From Nematostella vectensis (lineage: Eukaryota; Cnidaria; Anthozoa; Actiniaria; Edwardsiidae): DNA of 64,000 nucleotides. Both the position numbers and the translations under genes were made by a program. Shown here in pieces: positions 46,427-59,045 of the stretch. A model generated the notes under the pieces. That model had not been told where the DNA came from, ran no database searches, and saw only the letters and a program-made list of their open reading frames with translations. How positions within the stretch are numbered: position 1 is the first letter of the stretch; each line of letters begins with the position of its first letter. The stretch covers positions 808,001 through 872,000 of the forward strand of contig NC_064039.1 of NCBI RefSeq assembly GCF_932526225.1. The letters run 5' to 3'.

Positions 46427-46538
46427 TTGATCTTCTTAAAATTATTTGTGTAAAGTAACAGCCACAGTAACAGCGTTTGTAACAGCCACTAAGTAAACCC
46501 GGTACCGTCCCCACATCTCGTCCCTGTCGTTTGTTACA
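46427..46538 (+). repeat. Inverted repeat flanking the 44-bp satellite, left arm
   Basis: Contains TCTTCTTAAAATTATTTGTG, AAAGTAAC and 'CGTCCCCACATCTCGTCCCT' GTCGTTTGTTAC. The right arm (50152-50243) is its inverted copy apart from two small gaps (about 16 and 4 bp). Confidence 0.85.
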
Positions 46539-46679
46539 GAGGTCTTCCAGAACCTGATATTTGATCTTGTTATTAAGATAGATGCATACGCCTCCATGTA
46601 GACCTGGTTGGCAGGGTAATAATAGGTGACGGTTCACGAGAAAACCAAACATGGCTTCATTTGCATACAGTTTTAATCC

Positions 46680-49600
46680 GTTTCGCGAGTGCGAAGTTTC
46701 CGTTACGTGAGCGCGAACTTTCCGTTTAGCAAGAGCAAGCTTTCCGTTACGCGAGCGCGAACTATCCCTTTAGCAAGAGCAAGCTCTCCGTTACGCGCTC
46801 GCGAACTATCCGTTCAGCAAGACCAAGCTTTCCGTTACGCGAGCGCGAACTTTCCGTTAAGCAAGAGCAAGCTTTCCGTTACTCGCTCGCGAACTATCCC
46901 TTTAGCAAGAGCAAGCTCTTCGTTACGTGAGCGCGAACTATCCGTTTAGCAAGAGCATGCTTTCCGTTACGCGAGCGCGAACTATCCGTTTAGCAAGAGC
47001 ATGCTTTCCGTTACGCGCTCGCGAACGATCCGTTTAGCAAGAGCAAGCTTTTCGTTACGCGAGCGCGAACTATCCGTTTAGCAAAAGCATGCTTTCCGTT
47101 ACGCGAGCGCGAACTAGCCGTTTAGCAAGAGCAAGCTTTCCGTTACGTGAGCGCGAACTATCCCTTTAGCAAGAGCATGCTTTCCGTTACGCGAGTGCGA
47201 ACTTTCCGTTTAGCAAGAACATGCTTTCCGTTACGTGAGCGCGAATTTTCCGTTCAGCAAGAGCATGCTTTCCGTTACGTGAGCGCGAACTTTCCGTTTA
47301 GCAAGAGCATGCTTTCCGTTACGTGAGCGCGAACGATCCGTTTAGCAAGAGCAAGCTTTCCGTTACACGAGAGCGAACGTTCCGTTAAGCAAGAGCAAGC
47401 TTTCCGTTACGTGAGCGCGAACGATCCGTTTAGCAAGAGCAAGCTTTCCGTTACACGAGAGCGAACTTTCCGTTAAGCAAGAGCAAGCTTTCCGTTACGC
47501 GCTCGCGAACGATCCGTTTAGCAAGAGCAAGCCCTCCGTTACGCGCTTTCGAACGATCCGTTTAGCAAGAGCGAGCTTTCTGTTACGCGAGCGCGAACTA
47601 TCCGTTTAGCAAGAGCATGCTTTCCGTTCCGCGCTTGCGAACGATCCGTTTAGCAAGAGCAAGCTTTCCGTTACGCGCTCGCGAACTATCCCTTTAGCAA
47701 GAGCATGCTTTCCGTTACGCACTCGCGAACGATCCGTTTAGCAAGAGCATGCTTTCCGTTACGCGAGCGCGAACTATCCCTTTAGCAAGAGCAAGCTTTC
47801 CGTTACGAGAGCGCGAACTATCCCTTTAGCAAGAGCATGCTTTCCGTTACGCGCTCGCGAAATATCCGTTTAGCAAGAGCAAGCTTTCCGTTACGCGAGC
47901 GCGAACTATCCCTTTAGCAAGAGCATGCTTTCCGTTACGCGAGCGCGAACTATCCCTTTAGCAAGAGCAAGCTTTCCGTTACGCGCTCGCGAAATATCCG
48001 TTTAGCAAGAGCAAGCTTTCCGTTACGCGCTCGCGAACTAAACGTTTAGCAAGAGCAAGCTTTCCGTTAAGCGCTCGCGAACTATCCGTTTAGCAAGAGC
48101 AAGCCCTCCGTTACGCGCTCTCGAACTATCCGTTTAGCAAGAGCAAGCTTTCCGTTACGCACTCGCGAACTATCCCTTTAGCAAGAGCATGCTTTCCGTT
48201 ACGCGAGCGCGAACTATCCCTTTAGCAAGAGCAAGCTTTCCGTTACGCGAGCGCGAACTATCCCTTTAGCAAGAGCAAGCTTTCCGTTACGCACTCGCGA
48301 ACGATCCGTTTAGCAAGAGCATGCTTTCCGTTACGCGAGCGCGAACTATCCCTTTAGCAAGAGCAAGCTTTCCGTTACGCGAGCGCGAACTATCCCTTTA
48401 GCAAGAGCAAGCTTTCCGTTACGCACTCGCGAACTATCCCTTTAGCAAGAGCAAGCTTTCCGTTACGCGTGCGCGAACAATCCCTTTAGCAAGAGCAAGC
48501 TTTCCGTTACGCACTCGCGAACGATCCGTTTAGCAAGAGCATGCTTTCCGTTACGCGAGCGCGAACTATCCCTTTAGCAAGAGCAAGCTTTCCGTTACGA
48601 GAGCGCGAACTATCCCTTTAGCAAGAGCAAGCTTTCCCTTACGCGAGCGCGAACTGTCCCTTTAGCAAGAGCAAGCTTTCCGTTACGCGCTCTCGAACGA
48701 TCCGTTTAGCAAGAGCGAGCTTTCCGTTACGCGAGCGCGAACTATCCGTTTAGCAAGAGCATGCTTTCCGTTCCGCGCTTGCGAACGATCCGTTTAGCAA
48801 GAGCAAGCTTTCCGTTACGCGCCCGCGAACTATCCCTTTAGCAAGAGCATGCTTTCCGTTACGCACTCGCGAACGATCCGTTTAGCAAGAGCATGCTTTC
48901 CGTTACGCGAGCGCGAACTATCCCTTTAGCAAGAGCAAGCTTTCCGTTACGAGAGCGCGAACTATCCCTTTAGCAAGAGCAAGCTTTCCGTTACGCGCTC
49001 GCGAAATATCCGTTTAGCAAGAGCAAGCTTTCCGTTACGCGCTCGCGAACTATCCGTTTAGCAAGAGCAAGCTTTCCGTTAAGCGCTCGCGAACTATCCG
49101 TTTAGCAAGAGCATGCTCTCCGTTACGCGAACACGAACTATCCGTTTAGCAAGAGCAAGCTTTCCGTTACGCGCTCGCGAACTATCCGTTTAGCAAGAGC
49201 AAGCTTTCCGTTACGCGCTCGCGAACGATCCGTTTAGCAAGAGCATGCTTTCCGTTACGCTTTCGCGAACTATCCGTTTAGCAAGAGCAAGCTTTCCGTT
49301 AAGCGCTCGCGAACTATCCGTTTAGCAAGAGCATGCTTTCCGTTACGCGAACACGAACTATCCGTTTAGCAAGAGCAAGCTTTCCGTTACGCGCTCGCGA
49401 ACTATCCGTTTAGCAAGAGCAAGCTTTCCGTTACGCACTCGCGAACGATCCGTTTAGCAAGAGCATGCTTTCCGTAACGCGCTCGCGAACGATTAGTTTA
49501 GCAAGAGCAAGCTTTCTGTTACGCGCTCGCAAATTATCCCTTTAGCAAGAGCATTCTTTCCGTTACGCACTCGCGAACGATCCGTTTAGCAAGAGCATGC

Positions 49601-50105
49601 TTTCCGTTACGCGAGCGCGAACTGTCCCTTTAGCAAGAGCAAGCTTTCCGTTACGAGAGCGCGAACTATCCCTTTAGCAAGAGCAAGCTTTCCGTTACGC
49701 GCTCGCGAACTATCCGTTTAGCAAGAGCAAGCTTTCCGTTACGCGTTCGCGAACTATCCGTTTAGCAAGAGCAAGCTTTCCGTTACGCGCTCGCGAACGA
49801 TCCGTTTAGCAAGAGCAAGCTTTCCGTTACGCGAGTGCGAACTATCCGTTTAGCAAGAGCATGCTTTCCGTTGCGCGCTCGCGAACGATCCGTTAAGCAA
49901 GAGCATGCTTTCCGTTATGCGCTCGCGAACGATCCGTTTAGCAAAAGCATGCTTTTCGTTACGCGCTCGCGAACGATCCGTTTAGCAAGAGCAAGCTTTC
50001 CGTTACGCCAGCGAACTATCCGTTTAGCAAGAGCATGCTTTCCGTTACGCGAGCGCGAACTATCCGTTTAGCAAGGGCAAGCTCTCCGTTACGCGAGCGC
50101 GAGCT
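46680..50105 (+). repeat. 44-bp satellite array with palindromic core
   Basis: About 77 head-to-tail 44-bp units: 'TTTAGCAAGAGCAAGCTTTC' CGTTAC, an 8-bp core, then GAACTATCC. The core is GCGAGCGC in some units and its reverse complement GCGCTCGC in others (a third form is GCACTCGC) while the rest keeps one orientation. Core type partly correlates with the next bases (GCGAGCGC with ACTATCCCTTT, GCGCTCGC or GCACTCGC with ACGATCCGTTT), giving local 88-bp dimers. AAGCTT alternates with ATGCTT. ORFs inside are repeat artefacts. Confidence 0.95.
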
Positions 50106-50151
50106 TACAAAGTCGATCGATGTCGTACAATTCGGCAAAGCATCGGTGAAG

Positions 50152-50243
50152 TGTAACAAACGACAGAGACGAGATGTGGGGACGGTTTACTTGGTCGCTG
50201 TTGCAAACGCTACTTTACACAAGTAATTTTAAGATGATCTTTT
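50152..50243 (-). repeat. Inverted repeat flanking the 44-bp satellite, right arm
   Basis: 'GTAACAAACGACAGAGACGA' GATGTGGGGACGG then GTTTAC and AAGTAATTTTAAGATGATC, inverted relative to the left arm. Together the arms bound about 3.8 kb that is almost entirely satellite. Confidence 0.85.
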
Positions 50244-50249
50244 AAGAAT

Positions 50250-51855
50250 AGTCCTTTGGGGTGTCGTACTGCATCCCTTTTGTATGCTCTCTAATGACAG
50301 CAAGCCCAAACAAGACACTTTCACTGACACCCCAAAAAACGTTTAGTTTCGTTTGGGTAAAGGTTCTCATCCAATGGGTGTTGGAAGGACGACATTACAA
50401 CGCAGGCATGCCAGTGGGTTACCCTTGGACTTGCCGTGACCTACACAATGATTATACGATTATTGTTGACTTCGGAGGTAACGCACTTCATGCTTGCCGT
50501 GCTAGTGCGCATGACAATCTTTATGCGTGACCCCCATGATTGACAACATATCAATCATTTTTTAACTTGCTTCCTTAATACCAATTCTGGCTATACCAGA
50601 ATTTCACTAGACCTAGACGATACCTAGAGTTACCTGCTCCCGAAGTCAAAACCAACTTTCTACCGGTGGTTGATGAATACGGAACGGGCATAGGTGCCCG
50701 ATTTACGATTCACAAACATCTTGAAAACAATATGGACCAGCCTAAAATTGGGGAGGGGCCAATTCCTGTTGACTCATAACTAAACAAAACGCATCATTAA
50801 CTCCCGGCATAAGTTGGCGGTAAATTGACAAAAATGCTTAAGTTATAAAAATAGCAAAACCCGTCACCTAGCGTGTATTTCCCGCTTGGCAAGTTCTAGC
50901 GTATTCCGACTCCAAGCAATAATTTCCCGCGTAGCAAGTAGTAGCGTAGCCCCGACACCCTGCGATATTTTCCCGCGTGACAGAAGGCATAAGGAGCCCC
51001 AGCAATTCCGGAAATCACATTTTGGTTCACTGAGGTTGCCATGCTCGACGTCATAATCCAATAGTAGAAGTGTCAAATCCAATAATAAAAATGTTACCTA
51101 TACTGCGTACTGGTGCCAACAATCACTCAGTACATCGGGATACTCTCCCTGTGTAATCTGAACTATTTAGTCTTAATTTATTAGCAATGTTTAATTTAGG
51201 GGGCCGGGGTAAGTAAAAAACCAACATGGGCGCCAAAATAGTATCACGAGACACGTAGTAAATCCCGCGCTCGCTTATACATAACAAGTTAACTCGCGGA
51301 GAGGAATGTGAACATAACAATACAGGGAGTATTTCCTCGAAACTTCGAAATACGAAATACATTAGCTACTAACTCAAGAGACATGTGGCTTTCCAGTGAA
51401 GGAATTCAGCCTACTCTAAAGCAATTCCAGGCGGAATATAGAATTATCGACGGCTATGCCATAGACGTGAAAACGCGGAGCAGAGCACCGGAGAGGACCG
51501 GCAAACTGGCGGTTGTTATTGCCCATGCCTTAGGCGTAATTCCGGCTTTATTGATGTAGAGCGATAGCAATATAGAAAAGATGGATTTAAGCGGCCTTAC
51601 AATGATATTGGACAATACGAAGGCGACAAGTCAAATCCAAGCCCAGAAAAGAAAAATAACACTTGATATTCTGATATAGCCGACGTAGATCAATACAGTA
51701 GCCGCACACAGGACCGATCACAGACAGCACAAGCGAGGAATTTACAAGCATCAGCAATGGCGCGAATTCTCATCCTTCGCCCCCCGTAGTGAACTGTTGC
51801 GCAGTGTAACGAGAGTACAGAAGAAAAGAATCTTATTTTGCCATTCAAACTGAAA
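50250..51855. other. Unassigned interval
   Basis: No convincing exon. Features seen: a small inverted pair TTTGGGGTGTC (50256) and GACACCCCAAA (50325); a degenerate double phrase TTTCCCGCGTAGCAAG near 50878-50990. The 83-codon plus frame at 51308-51559 has no recognisable domain. Confidence 0.35.
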
Positions 51856-51857
51856 AG

Positions 51858-52400
51858 AAAATTTGATCTAGTTTTTTTTCTGTACCTTAGCCGGTTTATC
51901 AGGGTAAAAGATCTGTCATTGTAACATGACTGAACGCCTTGGGGTACACAAGAGAATAGCGTCTTTTTTTCTTATCTTTATGCATTTAAACTAAAAAAAG
52001 CAAATTTGATCTAGTTTTTCTTTTCTGTACCTTAGCCGGTTTATCCGGGCAAAGGATCTGTCATTGTACACGACTGAACACCTTGGGGTACAAAAAAGAA
52101 TAGCATTCTTTAACGATTTAAACATAACAGCAAATTTGATCTATTTTTCTTTTCTGTAACTTAGCCGGTTTATCCGGGCAAAGGATCTGTCATTGTACAT
52201 GACTGAACGCCTTGGGGTACAAAAGAGAAAAGCATTTGTTTAGCATTTAAACATATAAGCAAATTTGATCTAGTTTTTTCTCTGTACCTTAGCCGGTTTA
52301 TCCGGGCAAAGGATCTGTCATTGTAACATGACTGAACGCCTTGGGGTACAAAAGAAAATTATATTCTTTTGCAATTCAAAATTAAAAGTAAATTTGATCC
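51858..52400 (+). repeat. Tandem repeat of about 130 bp, four full copies and a partial
   Basis: Copies begin at 'AAATTTGATCTAGTTTTT' near 51859, 52002, 52132 and 52261, with a fifth start near 52390. Each contains 'CCTTAGCCGGTTTATCCGGG', AAAGGATCTGTCATTGTA and CTGAACGCCTTGGGGTAC. CCGGTTTATCCGG is a short palindrome in each unit. Confidence 0.9.
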
Positions 52401-52409
52401 TGTTGGGCG

Positions 52410-53930
52410 TACAGGATTTTTGTGGAACATCCGAACCCTTCGTGCTGAATAGCCTTTGTATATTTTGCAGAATGTATCGTGCGAATGATAATCATAACTC
52501 CCTTACTCGAGAGAGAGAAACCCCGCAAAATTTATTGGGTGATTTGTGATTCTAGAAACGATCACCCCTCTTCCAAACGTCCAACAGACACACAGATACA
52601 TTCACTAGGATTTACAATTAGAACAATATAAAAAAAGTAACTTTTTTTTCACTGAAAGATCTAGCCAGCCCGCGGAATTTCCAAATGCCTGGGAATTTCT
52701 AATACTATTATTGAAGCAACGGTTTTACCCGGACAGCGCGAATTTTACCAAAAAAAAAAACACGATTTTTTAACTAAAAAATAATAATATATGTTATGGT
52801 ATTCTGATCAATAGGGTCTACTTTTATAGACTGACATTAAAGTTTAGGTAATTGTGTCAATTTCTATCGCATCTATTCGTTGCGCTATTTTCCTATATTC
52901 CACATTTATTTGCCGCTTGAATAAGATATCCATTCTACAACACTTGCGCATGCTCACTTGAAACGAAAGATACGAAAAACCTTGACTCAAATTCGCGAAA
53001 CTTGGTTCTCAATATTTTCCAGTAAATGTATTTTCCATTCTGACACTAAAAGTAACGAAGTCTGCAGGGTTTTGAAGCACCGCAAACAACGGTTCGCGCA
53101 CGCACTAGAAAAACAAATCTAACGAGCGCGCTGTTTTGTTTTTCTAAGATACTGTTTTCGTTGCTTGTGTTGTAGAAAACAAATTTTACTGCGGAACACT
53201 CGCCGCTATGCGCCTCGTGACTCCACAACATTTTGAGGTGACGAATACGTGGTGTATAAGAGTAAATACCACGGAAAACTTTTGGGAAATTTGTTAAGTA
53301 CAACTCTCAACTCGCATATAAATGAGTCGTATACGGCAGATACATGGCTTACTTCCTCTGTTATATTTTGTTAAAATGTTTGTTTACAGCGCTAATAATG
53401 TTGTAAAAATACAGACGTTTCGAGGCTTTCATCGGTTGCTTTTAGACACTGATGATGAAGAGGCAATTATTTTTTTAGATTTTCAGACGTTTCTAAGCTA
53501 TATCGCGAAACGGCATGTATATTAATAAAAAAAGACCTACAGGGATCGTAATAAAATAGGCTAAAACACAGATGGGCACCGTTCCCTCGTGTCGGCCAGT
53601 GCATTACAAAAACACTAATTATTAAAGTAGAATTTTTAAGACAAACTGGGAGAAAGCTCCGCTAGCATGGTGAAGACATCAGAGCAAGCCGCGCGAATAT
53701 GCGGCATTGTGAGTAGATTTTCCTTTTCGATTTACACTTGAAGCGCCCCCAAAAAACTGATTCTTAAACAGATCCCATGATGTTTTCTAAATAACTGACG
53801 GAGAGAAACTCGGATTGTACCCTATGTATTTTGCGTTCCACTCTCTGCAATTCACAGCGCCAAAAATAATTTACGATAAATTTCCGCTTTCTCCCGGATT
53901 TCTTTGATTGTTTTACAAAGTCATATACGA
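52410..53930. other. Unassigned interval
   Basis: AT-rich without recognised exons or elements. Short open frames (53046-53303 minus, 53322-53525 plus) have no domain or splice support. Confidence 0.3.
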
Positions 53931-54104
53931 AGCTTATGTTGACAGATGACGCACACTATTCTTCACTTCACACTTGGAGATTACGACAGCTATGTGTTGG
54001 GCTGGAATTTTTTCATTACCAGAAACCAGGGTACTCCCCGCCGAGATCTCTGCGGGAGCACATAAAAGTCGTTGTCAAGGAGCTGGGGCTCGTTATGTTA
54101 TCGT

Positions 54105-54485
54105 CGATTGTTCGAAGTTCGAGCACAACTTTCGCACTTATTCCTCCAATACATCAATACATTACAATCCCTACGTAACTAACACCGCATTTATCCCTGA
54201 AGTACATAAACTTAGGATTTCTAAGTCATTCCTGTGTGAATACAATAGCGCGGCTAAGATTATTGATTTATTTGACCGGTTTTCGTGTATCGGTTTCAGC
54301 GTTGTTTAACAAGAAAACTTCGGCCGCCATACACCAGTTCGAAGCACAACTTTCACTCTTATTCCTTCAATACATCACAAAATCCTACGTAACTAACACC
54401 GCATTTATCCCTGAAGTACATAGACTAAGGATTTCTTAGTCATTCCTGTGTGAATCCAGTAATAAGGCTAAGATTAATTATTTTA
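54105..54485 (+). repeat. Direct duplication of about 150 bp
   Basis: 54120-54275 and 54344-54480 share 'CTACGTAACTAACACCGCAT' TTATCCCTGAAGTACATA and TCATTCCTGTGTGAAT in order, about 220 bp apart with point differences. Between 54590 and 54830 another pair shares GTTTATT, TCTTTGTCGAA and GCTCCCCGCTGTT. Confidence 0.8.
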
Positions 54486-54984
54486 TTTGACGCGGTTATA
54501 TTTGGTTCGCGGTTTCATTTAAACAAGAACGCATTTTCGTAGAAATACCCGATAAAGAGGTCTACTTCTTTCTCTCAAATTAATATCCATGGTTTGTTTA
54601 TTTCAAGTCTTTGTCGAAGTGATAGCTCCCCGCTGTTAAAAATTTCTGATCAAAAGTTCTCACATTCGTAACAGTAAAACGATGAAGATAAGAGATCGAC
54701 ATGCTAACAGTTTCGCACATTCGTTAAAATAAAGCCAATGAAGAGATCAAAATTCTTTCCTTCGAATCATTACCCCATGTTTATTACAAATCTTTGTCGA
54801 AAAACGGCTCCCCGCTGTTCAAAAGTTTTGGCTTATGAGCATTCGTAGAATGTTAACAAGAAGCCTGGATCAATGCGGTTTGAAGCACACATGCTTGTCG
54901 AGAAAGTCGTCAAGCGCTTTTGTTCTTAAACCGAGCATACATTAAATTTATCAAAAGTTTGGAGTCGTCTTATGCTCAAATTTC

Positions 54985-55725
54985 TCGCGAGCGCGAGCTT
55001 GCCGTTTTCGGCCTAGGTTCTTTCCGTTACGCGAGCGCGAACATTCCGTTTTGGGTCTAGGGTCTTTCCGTTACTCGAGCGCGAGTATTCCGTTTTCGGT
55101 CTAGGTTCTTTCCGTTACTCGAGCGCGAGCTTGCCGTTTTGGGTTTAGGTTCTTTCCGTTACTCGAGCGCGAACATTCCGTTTTGGGTCTAGGGTCTTTC
55201 CGTTACTCGAGCGCGAGTATTCCGTTTTCGGTCTAGGTTCTTTCCGTTACTCGAGCGCGAGCTTGCCGTTTTGGGTTTAGGTTCTTTCCGTTACTCGAGC
55301 GCGAGTATTCCGTTTTGGGTTTAGGGGCTTTCCGTTACTCGAGCGCGAGTATTCCGTTTTGGGTTTAGGGTCTTTCCGTTACTCGAGCGCGAGTATTCCG
55401 TTTTGGGTTTAGGGGCTTTCCGTTACTCGAGCGCGAGTATTCCGTTTTGGGTTTAGGGGCTTTCCGTTACTCGAGCGCGAGTATTCCGTTTTGGGTCTAG
55501 GGGCTTTCCGTTACTCGAGCGCGAGTATTCCGTTTTGGGTTTAGGGGCTTTCCGTTACTCGAGCGCGAGTATTCCGTTTTGGGTTTAGGGGCTTTCCGTT
55601 ACTCGAGCGCGAGTATTCCGTTTTTGGTCTAGGTTCTTTCCATTACGCGAGCGCGAGTATTCCGTTTTGTGTTTAGGGGCTTTCCGTTACACGAGCGCGA
55701 ACTTTTCGTTTCGCTATCGCGATCA
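54985..55725 (+). repeat. Second 44-bp array, XhoI-core variant
   Basis: About 16 units of 44 bp: 'CTTTCCGTTACTCGAGCGCG' AGTATTCCGTTTTGGGTTTAGGGG. It shares CTTTCCGTTAC-CGAGCGCGA with the array at 46.7-50.1 kb but has TCGAGCGC as core and a different spacer. Equal length and shared half-unit indicate common origin. Confidence 0.93.
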
Positions 55726-55849
55726 ATCCGTTTATATTCCGCGAAACGGCGAAACTCGCGAGTTTGGTTTTCCCATTAGTTTGTTTCGCTCCAAGTTGAG
55801 CGTGAATAATTGTCCACGGCGTCGGTCAAGGATCTCATGGCTACTTACT

Positions 55850-56275
55850 CGTTAAAAAATAAATGGCTAGCGGCCAGGGAAAATAGTTTAACTAGTTTAA
55901 AAATGTTTTGCCACATATCGAATGCCAGTGTACCCTGGCATAGGTGTACGAGATAAAAATATTTCGTTTGTTGTATTTTCCTCGCGAATTTCGACGGGAT
56001 TTAAGTGCGACCGAAAATTGCTCCTCCAATAATCTGTTTCTTTCCTTAGTAGGATAAGGGAAGCAATATATTTCGCGAAGAAACCCACTACCCCCAAATC
56101 GTTATAAGACATACATTTGACAATAACAAGACATGTTCTAGGTTTGAAGGTAATTTTATTGGTAAAATCTCGAAAAATCGCTACTTATGCTTAAATCCAC
56201 TCGTTTTACCTCTAGAACAGCCGATTCAAAGCTACGAACAAGCTCCAAAACCATTGCCTGGGCTACCTGTGCTAA
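55850..56275 (-). repeat. Dispersed repeat, minus-strand copy
   Basis: Inverted match of 20668-21068. The stretch resembling the putative exon end there (CCCAGGCAATGG to CTAGAGGTAAAACGAG) carries a stop here, arguing against a conserved exon. Confidence 0.8.
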
Positions 56276-56289
56276 AACCGCGTTTAATG

Positions 56290-58005
56290 CGAACCGCGTT
56301 AGTATTCTTGACCTTGGTTTCTCTTCTAATTTCTGAATCGATAAGGAAATTTATATATTAGAACCTATTGTAATACTACAAACTAAACAAGTATAACTAA
56401 ACGATTCTGACATTAGACTTGGCTTCTTACAAGTCAAAGTCGACATTCTCCACGAGAATTGTAGAGAATTCCGCGCTGAATTCGATCTACGATGTTTACA
56501 TTTCATGGTGCATTTCTTATAGCAGTTCTGATTGGCCATAGTATGATACAAAGGCTCGCAAAATCATATGACGCCATAGAACACGGTTTCTCGCAAAGGT
56601 AATCAAACGGGAAAGGGAAAGGAAGAAAATCAGGCTATTGCAATCGAGTTTTCTATGAAAATCTTGGATAGTACAAAAGTGTATTTTGTGTTATTATTCT
56701 ACAGAGGAGACATGTTGAGAAATTATCGCAAGTATGCTTGCGAACATTTGATATTTCCTCTGAAATCTGCTAGATATCCAATGTTGTTATATATGCTTTA
56801 AAAGGATGTACACAGTATACATATCAGTGTTTATGTTTTAAGGGAAGAACCTGTGGAGAGCTCTGTGTTATGCGCAAACCAAATAGACGCGAAAGATTCC
56901 TGTGATTTAATTTATTGCAAACACAGTAAATCAAAATTCATTTTAATACTATCGAAATCAATTCCTACAAATTCCAATCTCTTTTTAAATAACTAGCCAA
57001 ATACTCAAACTTGAACAAGATTTGTTTTTCAGTCTCAAATTTTATTAACAAAACGAGTCATAAATGTACATCAAAACAGCATGCGTAGTACTGCCCTAAC
57101 CCTGAAACTCTATGTGGTATTGTAATTGTGCCTATTTCGTAGTATTCCCCAATTTTCAAAATGAATTAATCATGCTACCCATCTAAGCTAATGTTCATGG
57201 AACACACCGAGAGTGAAGATAGTGTGGTACAAAGCCTGAATGTTTAGTAATTCGGTTTCAATAATTGTATTTTTGTGCAATTTCACAAATTTGTGACTAA
57301 TTCCCCAAGTCTACCTCCGCGAATCTAAGCTTGATTTCAACTCGAAAGAATTTCCAAGCTAGCCTAATTGCGTCTAAGCCAAGCTGCCTTTTTTGCTGTA
57401 ACTCGCGAAATGCGCACGTTTGAGATAGTATACTTGGAACACATAACAACCTATCCTTCTGTAATAGCTGCGACTTATTCGATTTTTCATAGTCTTGGTA
57501 TTTTTAATAATATTGCGATCAAAGTAAACTTTTGCAGGCATTTTTGCACGTAACTTTGTCAGTCTTCTTCACCACACTTGGACATTTCCTGAAAACAAGA
57601 GCAAAATCGTAGGACGCATTATGGCTTTCTTTAATTGCAGGGCAAAAATATCTTGCGGGGTAGTATACAAACATTCTGCAAATTTTACATTGAAGATCAA
57701 ACGCTAAAAAAGACAATTTTAATTTATGTCACGGCGTGGAATTTACTCCTTTGAAAGGAGGTGTGAAGTCTCCGCTATTGTGGAAAAGAGGGAGGGGGAG
57801 TATACAAACATTCCTCTCTAGTAAGAGAATGCTTATTTGACATTGAGGATCGAACGCGTAAAAGAAAATTAAACACGAGGTTCTGCTATAAAGGGGAAAG
57901 CAACCCTCACCCACGGGCATAATTTGCAATTATATCAGAACACTGCCACGCTAGCAGTCACATTTTATAAGTCTCCTATAAAATTGCTTATCTCTGAGCC
58001 TTAGT
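56290..58005. other. Unassigned interval before the downstream duplication
   Basis: No exon recognised. A weak direct duplication (about 57640-57720 and 57780-57870) shares AGTATACAAACATTC and TTGA(A/G)GATC(A/G)AACGC. Otherwise nothing I can name. Confidence 0.3.
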
Positions 58006-58613
58006 AGGTTTCCACATTTTGACTTGAACAAACTTCACAATTTGGCATTTTAGTAGTTTAGAGTATCACATATCTTTCGTCTATCGCGTTAATTGGGATG
58101 CCCTATTGTAGAACAAAAGTTATCTAAGCCTTAAAAAGGAATCATCGGAGAGGAATTTGTATAATCCCTTTTGTACCTTGGCAAAAAAAACGTTATCTAA
58201 AACTTTCGAAATAGAGTCAACGGAGAGGAATTTGTATAATCCCTTTTGTACCTTGGCAAAAAAAAACGTTATTTAACACTTTCAAAAGAGAGTCAATGGA
58301 GAGGAATTTGTATAATCCTTTTTGCACGTAATAAAATGTCTACCAAATAGGTCGACACTCATACCAATGTGTTGGGAGCAAGATCTGGTTGATCTGGGGA
58401 CACGGCCACCACTCCCTTTCCACCGCCACTAAAGCTGTAGTAAATCATGTTTGTCAGTTACTAAATCCCTAAAAGCAGAAGCAAATTCAAAGTACAGAGA
58501 GATTGGTCCGAGGTAATTATTTGAGGGTTGTTTTTTTTCAGAAAAGGATAATACTAAGATTGCTTTGCAAATACGCTTCATGTTATACTTGAGGATCATC
58601 AGTCAGCAACACC

Positions 58614-59045
58614 TCGTCAACAAGACATTCGTTTACCCGGCAACGTTTAGCTGCACAGAAATTCGAATCAAATAATGCCATAAGACATTCGTTTACCCGG
58701 CAACGTTTAGCTGCACAAAAATTCGAATCAAATAATGCCATAAGACATTCGTTTACCCGGCAACGTTTAGCTGCACAGAAATGCGAATTAAATAATGCCA
58801 TAAGACATTCGTTTACCCGGCAACGTTTAGCTGCACAGAAATTCGAATTAAATAATGCCATAAGACATTCGTTTACCCGGCAACGTTTAGCTGCACAGAA
58901 ATGCGAATTTAATAATGCCATAAGACATTCGTTTACCCGGCAACGTTTAGCTGCACAGAAATGCGAATTAAATAATGCCATAAGACATTCGTTTACCCGG
59001 CAACGTTTAGCTGCACAGAAATGCGAATTAAATAATGCCATAACA
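58614..59045 (-). repeat. 60-bp minisatellite, seven copies
   Basis: Same unit as at 23455-23660, expanded from three to seven. The minus frame stays open over all seven (58583-59056, 157 codons, 'FCAAKRCRVNECLMALF' periodic). Substitutions are few, mostly ATGCG to ATTCG, which change Ser-His to Ser-Asn. Confidence 0.92.

Noticed and set aside
46689-50226. ORFs in the 44-bp satellite
   Set aside because: 44 is not a multiple of three; frames rotate through the repeat and carry no unique sequence.
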